Source of the DNA: CAYJEO01 sp044432805
GTDB lineage: Bacteria > Bacillota_I > Bacilli_A > RF39 > UBA660
Assembly: GCA_044432805.1 (NCBI GenBank)
Contig: JAWXUI010000033.1
Location: 1-12,177, forward strand
Length of the DNA stretch: 12,177 bases
Direction of reading: 5' to 3'
The notes below the pieces were generated by a model that was not told the origin of the DNA, did no database searches, and saw only the letters and a program-made list of their open reading frames with translations. Numbering within the stretch: the first letter of the stretch is position 1; each line of letters opens with the position of its first letter. Made by a program: the position numbers and the translations under genes. This document shows positions 6,108 to 12,177 of the stretch, piece after piece.

Positions 6108-7100
6108 TCAGTACCAAACTCCAAATAATAAAGCAACCATACTGCTAATTACCCCTATCACCCAAAATATTTTTACAATATCTCTTTCATCCATTCCTAA
6201 TTTTTCAAAAGTATGATGTATTGGTGTCATTGGAAATATTCGTCTTTTTGTTAATTTATAATAAAATCTTTGAATAATACAAGTAAGTGTTTCTATAACA
6301 AACACACTTCCTATTAATATTAATAAAATTTCATGTCTTGTAATAATCGCTATGGCACCTAGTGTTGCACCTAATGTTAATGAACCTGTATCTCCCATAA
6401 ATACTTTTGCTTTTGAAGTATTAAATATTAAAAAACCTAATAACGACCCTAATAGTGAAAAACAAAAATAAGCTATTTCTATATACCCATCTAACCACCC
6501 AGTAAAAAACGCTATAATGCCAAAAGTAAAAAAGGCAATAGCACTTAACCCACCTGCTAATCCATCTAAGCCATCAGTTATATTAACAGCATTTGAAGTC
6601 GCTACCAAAACAAATAAAATAAATAATCCATATAAAAACCCAATGTCTAATTTTAAATTTATAGTATGAATCCATAACAACGGTTCATTACCAGAATACA
6701 TAAAGAAAAAGAAAAATATTAATGATACAAATATTTGATAAATAAGTTTTTTATTTTCACTTAAACCATTATTGTTTTTTTTTACAACAATCAAATAATC
6801 ATCAATAAAACCTATTATCGCATAGCTTATAAAAGTAAATATAATTATTAATAAATTATATGAAAAATCTATTTTTTTTGTTAAAAGCAAAATAACAATT
6901 GTACTTATAGTAGGAATTATAAATATAAGCCCACCCATTGTAGGCGTTCCTGCTTTTTGTTTATGTCTTTGTTCTAAATATTTATTTATACTTTGATTGG
7001 CTTTTAATTTTTTTAAAAAAGGAATTAATATAATTGCACATATAATTGATATTAAAAAAGATATTAAAGTTACAAATACTGATTTAGTTAATATAAGCAT
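6108..7100 (-). CDS. mraY: Phospho-N-acetylmuramoyl-pentapeptide transferase (MraY)
   Basis: Membrane enzyme that transfers phospho-MurNAc-pentapeptide from its UDP carrier to undecaprenyl phosphate, making lipid I. 330 residues, about ten helices, normal length. Motifs in order: KAGTPTMGG (49-57), IDDY (99-102, Asp100 and Asp101), NITDGLDGLAGG (173-184), FMGDTGSL (234-241, catalytic Asp237) and TPIHHTFE (292-299). The last is usually HHH; here the third His is Thr. The ATG at 7100 follows the PBP stop by one base, with AGGAGA inside the last codons of that gene, so the two are tightly coupled. It ends in TGA, one of the reasons for assigning the standard code. Confidence 0.96.
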   Translation of the reverse strand: MLILTKSVFVTLISFLISIICAIILIPFLKKLKANQSINKYLEQRHKQKAGTPTMGGLIFIIPTISTIVILLLTKKIDFSYNLLIIIFTFISYAIIGFIDDYLIVVKKNNNGLSENKKLIYQIFVSLIFFFFFMYSGNEPLLWIHTINLKLDIGFLYGLFILFVLVATSNAVNITDGLDGLAGGLSAIAFFTFGIIAFFTGWLDGYIEIAYFCFSLLGSLLGFLIFNTSKAKVFMGDTGSLTLGATLGAIAIITRHEILLILIGSVFVIETLTCIIQRFYYKLTKRRIFPMTPIHHTFEKLGMDERDIVKIFWVIGVISSMVALLFGVWY

Positions 7101-7101
7101 T

Positions 7102-9009
7102 TTAATCTCCTAATAATAAACGTATAGTTTCACCTTCATATATATTTTCTCCAGCTGCTGGACTTTGATATATAATAGTACTTCCAGTACCAGTATATTC
7201 TAATTTAAAAGCACTTAAATCCAATTTTGCTTCTATTAATGTTTTTCCAACTACATTTGGAACTTCTGCATATTTTTTATCTAAATAATTATAAGTTTTT
7301 TCTGTCGCTCCATCTGGTTGTTCTATATCAAGTGCTTCTATGGCATCTAATAATACTTGTCTAGCTATGGGCGCTGCTACTGTTCCACCGTATTGTGTTA
7401 CACCTTTTGCATTATCAACTGCTATATATACAATTACTTCTGGATCATTTGCTGGTAAATAACCAATAAAAGAAGTTATATAATTATCAACTAAGTAAAC
7501 CCCATTTTCTGCTTTTTGAGCTGTCCCTGTTTTTCCACCTACTCGATATCCCTCTATAAAAGCACTTCTACCTGTTCCATTAGTTACAACACTTTCAAGG
7601 GCATAATTGACCATATCTGACGTTTCTTGACTTATTACTTTACGCACTAAAGTTGGTTCATTTTGATATATAACAGTATTGGTTTCTGGCTCATTTAAAC
7701 TTTTTACTATATATGGTTCATATAAATATCCACCATTTATCGCAGCGGATACAGCTGTTATTTGTTGAATAGCCGTTACACTTATACCTTGACCAAAAGA
7801 AGTTGTTGCAAGCTCTACAGGTCCAACATCTTCTATATCAAATAATATTCCAGAACTTTCTCCATTTAAATCAATACCAGTTGTTGTGCCAAAACCAAAA
7901 TTTTCAATGTAAGAAAACAAAGTCTCTGTTCCTATCATTTGACCTAAAGTAACAAATCCTGTATTACAAGAATTTTCAACTACTTGCAAATATGTTTGTA
8001 ATCCGTGCCCTCCTGTTTTCCAACAGTTTATAGTTGCACCATCAACATTTATTGAACCTGTATCAAAATAAGTATCATTATCTAAATCCACTAAATTTTC
8101 TTCTAAAGCTGTTGCTAAAGTTATTATTTTAAACGTCGATCCTGGTTCAAAGGTTGACCATATTGGTAAGTTTCTATTTATTTCTTCAGTCGTATAATCT
8201 TCATAATTAGTTGGATCAAAATCTGGCCTTGATGCAATCGCTAAAATTTCTCCAGTATCAGGATCCATTACAATTCCAAAAGCATTATCTGGATTATACA
8301 TAGAAACAGCATTATCCAATTCTCTTTCAAGAGCTTGTTGAATATCTAAATTTATAGTTAAAGTCATATTTATACCATCTTGAGGTTGTTCATAAACTTC
8401 TTCTATTTCTAATTCATCTCCATGTGCATCACTATAATATTTTATAGCACCATAGCTTCCTGTTAAATATTCATCATACATCAGTTCTAAACCAGATAAC
8501 CCTTGATTATCTATTCCAACAAATCCAATTGTATGTGACAACAAATTTCCATAAGGGTAATTTCTTTGAGATTCCTTTATCAAATAAACACCTTCAATAT
8601 TTAATTCACTTATTTGATCGGCTATTTCATAATCTAATCTTCTTCCTTCTGGATGTACTCTTTCAATTGAAGTTTCTTTTGATACATGTTCATACATTTC
8701 TTCATATGTAACGCCTAATATTTCAGATAATTTTAAAGCTGTATCTTCCTTATCTTCTATTTGAGAAGGAATAACTACTAAAGAAGTTGTTGTTATATTG
8801 TCCGCTAAAATATTAGAATCACTGTCATAGATTATTCCTCTATTAGGTTCAATAGGCAAATTTCTACTCCACAAATCATTTGCATATTCATTTAGCATAT
8901 CATAATCTATTACTTGAATATAAAATACTTTAGCCATTATAAAAAGAAAGCCTAAAAATAAAATTATTAATATTATATTGATTCTTACATGGACATTTTT
9001 AAAAAACAT
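7102..9009 (-). CDS. Class B penicillin-binding protein with one PASTA domain (SpoVD/PBP2X/FtsI-type transpeptidase)
   Basis: A 635-residue D,D-transpeptidase that cross-links peptidoglycan outside the membrane. One N-terminal membrane anchor (about 10-30), a dimerisation region starting RNLPIEPNRGIIYD (around 50-63), then the transpeptidase with STFK (Ser291 nucleophile, Lys294), SCN (347-349) and KTGT (493-496). One PASTA domain forms the last 60 residues. Class B architecture with PASTA matches SpoVD, PBP2X and FtsI of Bacillota, so I give no symbol. Start: an ATG at 9036 adds nine residues but has no ribosome site; GGTGAT lies three bases before the ATG at 9009. It leads the operon with mraY and ftsW, making it the probable transpeptidase partner of this FtsW. 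Confidence 0.93.
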   Translation of the reverse strand: MFFKNVHVRINIILIILFLGFLFIMAKVFYIQVIDYDMLNEYANDLWSRNLPIEPNRGIIYDSDSNILADNITTTSLVVIPSQIEDKEDTALKLSEILGVTYEEMYEHVSKETSIERVHPEGRRLDYEIADQISELNIEGVYLIKESQRNYPYGNLLSHTIGFVGIDNQGLSGLELMYDEYLTGSYGAIKYYSDAHGDELEIEEVYEQPQDGINMTLTINLDIQQALERELDNAVSMYNPDNAFGIVMDPDTGEILAIASRPDFDPTNYEDYTTEEINRNLPIWSTFEPGSTFKIITLATALEENLVDLDNDTYFDTGSINVDGATINCWKTGGHGLQTYLQVVENSCNTGFVTLGQMIGTETLFSYIENFGFGTTTGIDLNGESSGILFDIEDVGPVELATTSFGQGISVTAIQQITAVSAAINGGYLYEPYIVKSLNEPETNTVIYQNEPTLVRKVISQETSDMVNYALESVVTNGTGRSAFIEGYRVGGKTGTAQKAENGVYLVDNYITSFIGYLPANDPEVIVYIAVDNAKGVTQYGGTVAAPIARQVLLDAIEALDIEQPDGATEKTYNYLDKKYAEVPNVVGKTLIEAKLDLSAFKLEYTGTGSTIIYQSPAAGENIYEGETIRLLLGD

Positions 9010-9050
9010 ATTATCACCAATTAATAATATGTACAAGTTATCAAATTATG

Positions 9051-9080
9051 AAAAAACCGCTACAAAATTGTAACAGTTTT
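9051..9080 (-). terminator. Hairpin with U-run before the PBP gene
   Basis: On the minus strand a 12-bp RNA stem with two G-U pairs (9080-9069 with 9064-9053), loop AUUU, ends in a run of six T (9056-9051). It reads as the terminator of the Tim44-like gene upstream. If the PBP promoter lies before it, it would instead act as a leader attenuator. Confidence 0.7.
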
Positions 9081-9087
9081 AAAATTT

Positions 9088-9115
9088 AATATAAGAATAT
9101 TTTATTGATTTGTAA
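9088..9115 (-). promoter_or_regulatory. Weak candidate promoter for the cell-wall operon
   Basis: On the minus strand TTACAA, 16 bases, TATATT (9093-9088). The -35 is poor. Its transcript would start at the base of the hairpin at 9080-9051. I see no better promoter between the hairpin and the ATG, so the operon's true start is unresolved. Confidence 0.25.
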
Positions 9116-9151
9116 TCTTCTTTCTTCTATTTTTTCTAAAATTAAATATCA

Positions 9152-10000
9152 TTATTTGCTTCTTTTATAATCAGTTAAAACCCAATCATGATTACCTATT
9201 GTAATAACAGAACGACAGTATTCACACATACCTGTTGATGTTATTTGCGTAGGCGCTCCACAACTTGGACAATTAGTCGTTGAATTTGTATGATTTAGCT
9301 TAGTTAATACTCCTGATGCTCTTGTAAATGTCATATCATATGTTAAAGTCCAAAGTGTTTCTGGATTACTTTCTAAAACATTATTAGTGACTTCATCTAC
9401 TACATAATCTTTAAACCTAGCCGTTAATCTAACAACTAAAATATCTTTTCCTGCTTCTTTATGAAAATTAATTAATTTTGTATTTAATATAGCAATTTTT
9501 TCTATTTTATTTATTTTTTTATTGTCTATATATTCTTGTAATTGCATGCTATGAACACTGAATAATTCATCACTTTCAAATGCTCTGATATCTCTCCAGT
9601 CTCTTTTAGTCCAAGCAGTTTGTATTTTTACAAATACTTCATTTGCAAAGGTAATAAATTCACTTTCAGAAAAATCAGGATCTATTTCTTTTACTTTTTG
9701 ATCTACATTTTCCATGATTGCTAGATTTGATTCATATTTATTTGTATTAGTTTTTCTTTTACCAACTATTATTTCTGATAATATCGCAATTAAAATAATA
9801 AAACCACTCAAAAGTAATGTTTCAAAACTATTTCCGTCACTTGATGAATCAGATGAAAATGAATCATATGAAGATGAATCATATGAAGATGAATAATCAT
9901 TGTAATTACCAACATCTGCAAATACTGGTGTTGCAAATAACACAAAAGCTATTAAAACAATTACAGCTATTCCTATTATTGTATATTTATTTTTTTTCAT
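9152..10000 (-). CDS. Tim44-like domain protein with signal peptide and C-terminal zinc ribbon
   Basis: 282 residues. A hydrophobic N-terminus ending TPVFA-DV (cleavage near 28) is a likely signal peptide or anchor. A low-complexity Ser/Asp/Tyr linker follows (30-58), then a membrane helix (61-79) and a basic stop-transfer KRK. The alpha/beta region at about 100-235 resembles bacterial Tim44-like domains: FITFANEVFVKIQTAW, then RDWRDIRAF. The tail carries CPSCG and CEYC (Cys 244, 247, 259, 262), a zinc ribbon. By topology the Tim44-like and zinc regions should be cytoplasmic. The bacterial family's role is not well defined; membrane-associated scaffolding is a guess. AAGGAAGTG lies four bases before the ATG at 10000. 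The stop is followed by the hairpin at 9080-9051, so it is probably a single-gene unit. Confidence 0.75.
   Translation of the reverse strand: MKKNKYTIIGIAVIVLIAFVLFATPVFADVGNYNDYSSSYDSSSYDSFSSDSSSDGNSFETLLLSGFIILIAILSEIIVGKRKTNTNKYESNLAIMENVDQKVKEIDPDFSESEFITFANEVFVKIQTAWTKRDWRDIRAFESDELFSVHSMQLQEYIDNKKINKIEKIAILNTKLINFHKEAGKDILVVRLTARFKDYVVDEVTNNVLESNPETLWTLTYDMTFTRASGVLTKLNHTNSTTNCPSCGAPTQITSTGMCEYCRSVITIGNHDWVLTDYKRSK
9859..9894. repeat. 15-bp tandem repeat in the Ser/Asp/Tyr linker
   Basis: Two exact copies of ATGAATCATATGAAG (9859-9873, 9874-9888) and six bases of a third. On the minus strand they encode a SSYDS-type repeat. The unit is a multiple of three, so copy-number change keeps the frame. 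Confidence 0.85.
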
Positions 10001-10053
10001 TTTTCACTTCCTTTATAGAAAGTTTACAAATCATTTTACTCCTATCTTATATA

Positions 10054-10062
10054 ATTATATCA
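10054..10062 (-). promoter_or_regulatory. Extended -10 promoter for the Tim44-like gene
   Basis: TGATATAAT on the minus strand, 54 bases before the ATG, without a clear -35 at 17 bases. Same nine bases as at 1798-1790 and 4985-4977. Confidence 0.45.
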
Positions 10063-10112
10063 TAAGGTATGAAAAGATTAATAAATAAAATTTATAATAT
10101 ATCCACTACCTA

Positions 10113-10141
10113 TTGACAAATAAAACATTTTTATATAAAAT
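10113..10141 (+). promoter_or_regulatory. Promoter of the TetR-ABC operon
   Basis: Consensus TTGACA (10113-10118), 17 bases, TAAAAT (10136-10141). Transcription would start near 10148, inside the palindrome described next. Confidence 0.8.
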
Positions 10142-10155
10142 AACACTTGTTATTT
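10138..10155. promoter_or_regulatory. TetR-type operator palindrome
   Basis: AAATAACA-CT-TGTTATTT, a perfect inverted repeat with 8-bp arms, covering the -10 and the transcription start of the TetR gene. Position and size fit a TetR-family operator, implying that the repressor controls its own operon. Confidence 0.7.
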
Positions 10156-10168
10156 AATGAGGTGGATT

Positions 10169-10738
10169 ATGGCTAGAAAAATAAAATTTAGTAAAGAAGA
10201 CATTTTAAAAGGCGGTATATCTTTTGTAAAAGAATATGGCGAAGAAAAATTATGCGCAAGAGATGTCGCGGCATATATAGGATGTTCAACCCAACCTATT
10301 TTTAAAAATTATAAAAACTTTTTTGAATTTAAATTAGATATAAAAAAAGAATTATATAATGAATATAAAATTTTTATAAACAATATGATTGATAAAAATC
10401 ATTATTTATTTTCAATAAGCTATGCTTATGCTTTATTTGCTAAACAAGAAGAAAATGTATTTAAATTTTTATTTAATTCTGATTTATCTAGTATTAGAAC
10501 TATAGAAGATATAAAAAATGCGATTCAAAATCAAGTCGTTATTAATTACACAATAAAAGAGTTTGATATTTCATTAAAAGATGCTGAAGAATTGTTTATA
10601 AATATTCGTTTTTTTACTCACGGTATAGCAACACAGTTATCTATTGGTACATTAAAGATAGATGATGAATCATTAAAAAAATTAATAGAAAAAACAATAA
10701 TAACATTATTAGGAGGTATGTATGAAAAAGACATTTAA
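10169..10738 (+). CDS. TetR/AcrR-family transcriptional regulator
   Basis: 189 residues, normal for the family: an N-terminal helix-turn-helix DNA-binding domain and an alpha-helical ligand-binding domain. The HTH covers about 8-55, with CARDVAAYIGCSTQPIFKNY (29-48) as the turn and recognition helix. The C-terminal part (FFTHGIATQLS, about 148-158) looks like a TetR ligand-binding bundle. Start: a frame from 10157 adds four residues, but GAGGTGG lies three bases before the ATG at 10169. Its end overlaps the ABC transporter start by 17 bases, so the two are cotranscribed. The palindrome over the promoter suggests negative autoregulation released by an unknown ligand, probably an export substrate. 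Confidence 0.88.
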   Translation: MARKIKFSKEDILKGGISFVKEYGEEKLCARDVAAYIGCSTQPIFKNYKNFFEFKLDIKKELYNEYKIFINNMIDKNHYLFSISYAYALFAKQEENVFKFLFNSDLSSIRTIEDIKNAIQNQVVINYTIKEFDISLKDAEELFINIRFFTHGIATQLSIGTLKIDDESLKKLIEKTIITLLGGMYEKDI

Positions 10739-12177
10739 AAACTTAAAACGAACTTATCAATTTGGAAAAGAATATAAGAAACATTTAATATATCAAGTTA
10801 TTGGATGTGTTTTAGTCGTAGTTGTTAATATATTAAAACCACTTTTACTAGCTAAATTTATAATTGAATTTACTGAGTATAATTGGAATCAAACTATTAT
10901 TACTGGTTTATTATTATTAATTCTTGAAATAATCAGTTCACTTAAAACAGTATTGATTAGAAAAAACACACAAATAGTTAGACGTGGTATTGTTAAAAAT
11001 ATTCAAATGAAATTAGGAAAAGAAATACTTGATATGAAACAATCTGATTTAGATAAAACATCATCTGGTATTTTCTTACAACGATTAACAATTGATTCTG
11101 ATAAATTAGCAGAGTTGTTTACTACAGGAATGGGCTATTTAACTGCAATCATTTCTAATATAGGTGCTTTTATTGCTATCTTTATTATTGAATATAAAAT
11201 GGGTTTATATTATTTATTTGCTTCTTTTATTTTAACTTTATTGAATTATGTAAAAACAAAAAAATATGCATTAAAGGATAGTGAATATAGGGACAAAATA
11301 GATAAAGTCACTTCCCTATCATCTGAACTGGTTAAAGGTAATAAAGATATAAAAATGCTTTTTGCTAAAAAAACTTTTTTAGATAAATTAAGTGAATGTA
11401 TTGATAATCAAAATAGTAAAAATTTTGAAATGAGAAATATTGAAATAAACTATAATCTTTTAATAGAAATATTTAATAGTATATTTAGCTTTGGAGTTAT
11501 TATTGTACTTATTCTTTTAGTTGTTAATAACGATATTTCTATTGCTATTGCTTTAGCGCTATTTAATTATAAAGATTTTGTTTTAACTGATCTTATGACT
11601 AAAGTTTCAGCCTTATTTGAAGAGTGTGGAAATTTTAATGTATCATGTAAAAGAATATATGCCATTATTGATTCTATTGATTTTCAAAAAGAAAAATTTG
11701 GGGATAAAAAAATAAAAGAGTTTAATGGTACTTTTGAATTTAAAAATGTTAATTTTAGTTATGGTGAGAAATCTGTATTAAATGATTTATCTTTTAAAAT
11801 TGAAAGTGGTTTAACAGTTGGAATTGTTGGAAAAAGCGGGGCTGGTAAATCTAGTATATATAATTTGATTGCTAAATTATATGATGTTTTAAATAATCAA
11901 ATTTATTTAGATAATAATGATATAAATGTTTTAGACGAAGAATCTATTAGAAATAATATTACTATTATTAATCAAAGTCCTTATATTTTTAATTTGAGTA
12001 TAAAAGATAATTTGAAATTAGTAAATCAAAATTTCACGGAAGAAGAAATGATAGAGGCTTGTAAATTAGCTTGTTTAAATGATTTTATTTTAACTTTACC
12101 AAATAAATATGATACGGTTTTAGGTGAAGGTGGTGTTAATTTATCTGGTGGTCAAAAACAAAGATTAGCGATTGCAA
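10722..12177 (+). CDS. ABC exporter, fused membrane and ATPase domains (partial, runs off the window)
   Basis: The first 485 residues of a half-transporter: an ATP-driven exporter with a six-helix membrane domain (about 20-300) followed by the ATPase domain. Visible in the ATPase are Walker A GKSGAGKS (370-377), the Q-loop INQSPYIFN and the signature LSGGQ (474-478). The window ends before Walker B, so activity cannot be fully judged. AGGAGG (10711-10716) lies five bases before the ATG at 10722, inside the TetR gene in another frame. This gene order, a TetR regulator then an ABC exporter, is common for multidrug or peptide exporters; a second half-transporter may follow beyond the window. Substrate cannot be told from the sequence. 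Confidence 0.9.
   Translation, partial: MKKTFKNLKRTYQFGKEYKKHLIYQVIGCVLVVVVNILKPLLLAKFIIEFTEYNWNQTIITGLLLLILEIISSLKTVLIRKNTQIVRRGIVKNIQMKLGKEILDMKQSDLDKTSSGIFLQRLTIDSDKLAELFTTGMGYLTAIISNIGAFIAIFIIEYKMGLYYLFASFILTLLNYVKTKKYALKDSEYRDKIDKVTSLSSELVKGNKDIKMLFAKKTFLDKLSECIDNQNSKNFEMRNIEINYNLLIEIFNSIFSFGVIIVLILLVVNNDISIAIALALFNYKDFVLTDLMTKVSALFEECGNFNVSCKRIYAIIDSIDFQKEKFGDKKIKEFNGTFEFKNVNFSYGEKSVLNDLSFKIESGLTVGIVGKSGAGKSSIYNLIAKLYDVLNNQIYLDNNDINVLDEESIRNNITIINQSPYIFNLSIKDNLKLVNQNFTEEEMIEACKLACLNDFILTLPNKYDTVLGEGGVNLSGGQKQRLAIA

Noticed and set aside
6108..6110. TGA read as Trp (Mycoplasma code)
   Set aside because: TGA ends mraY at its normal length, directly before the ftsW ribosome site, and the Trp codons I checked are TGG.
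8529..8711. Plus-strand reading frame of 60 codons inside the PBP gene
   Set aside because: Antisense to a well-conserved PBP region; no start signals.
9851..9894. Repeats near 9859 considered as a CRISPR-like or iteron array
   Set aside because: Only two full copies, directly adjacent without spacers, in frame within a coding region.
9714..10065. Two overlapping plus-strand frames (9714-9896 and 9817-10065) with Met/Asn/Glu-rich repeats
   Set aside because: They are the reverse reading of the Ser/Asp/Tyr linker and its 15-bp repeat in the Tim44-like gene; no ribosome site.

Overview
The window is very AT-rich bacterial DNA. Gene content, AGGAGG/GAGGTG-type Shine-Dalgarno sites and TTGACA/TATAAT promoters point to a Bacillota-type organism, probably a small-genome Bacilli or Mollicutes-related lineage with a cell wall. 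TGA is used as a stop (end of mraY) and the Trp codons I checked are TGG, so the standard bacterial code applies rather than the Mycoplasma code. No rRNA, tRNA, CRISPR array, transposase or other mobile element was seen, and no stretch over 300 bases lacks a gene.

Layout. 1-364 (-) is the start of a Y-family translesion polymerase, with a LexA-like box in its promoter spacer. 473-1324 (+) is a cation diffusion facilitator. It converges on a minus-strand block: a YaiI/YqxD protein (1325-1765), an unrecognised 298-residue protein (1799-2695) and an ATP-grasp ligase-like protein (2706-3827). The last two form a tight pair driven by a clear promoter. Diverging from that promoter is a gene for a protein made of two RNA polymerase alpha-CTD-like modules (3973-4533, +). 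It ends at a bidirectional terminator shared with a small four-helix membrane protein (4557-4934, -).

5021-9009 (-) is a compact cell-wall operon, transcribed as PASTA-bearing class B PBP, then mraY, then ftsW, with 1- and 7-base gaps. The murE, murD and murG genes that commonly sit among these are absent from here. Upstream is a secreted or membrane Tim44-like protein with a zinc ribbon (9152-10000, -). Diverging from it is a TetR-family repressor (10169-10738, +), with an 18-bp operator-like palindrome over its own promoter. Its end overlaps the start of an ABC exporter that runs off the window (10722-12177, +).

How the genes work together. MraY makes lipid I, FtsW polymerises lipid II and the PBP cross-links it. 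TetR probably controls the exporter with which it is cotranscribed. The least-described part is 1799-4533: an ATP-grasp enzyme and an orphan partner, divergent from a tandem alpha-CTD protein, with inverted repeats between and within their promoters. For several genes I moved the start inward from the longest reading frame, because the ribosome binding site or promoter lies inside the longer version; these choices are explained gene by gene.
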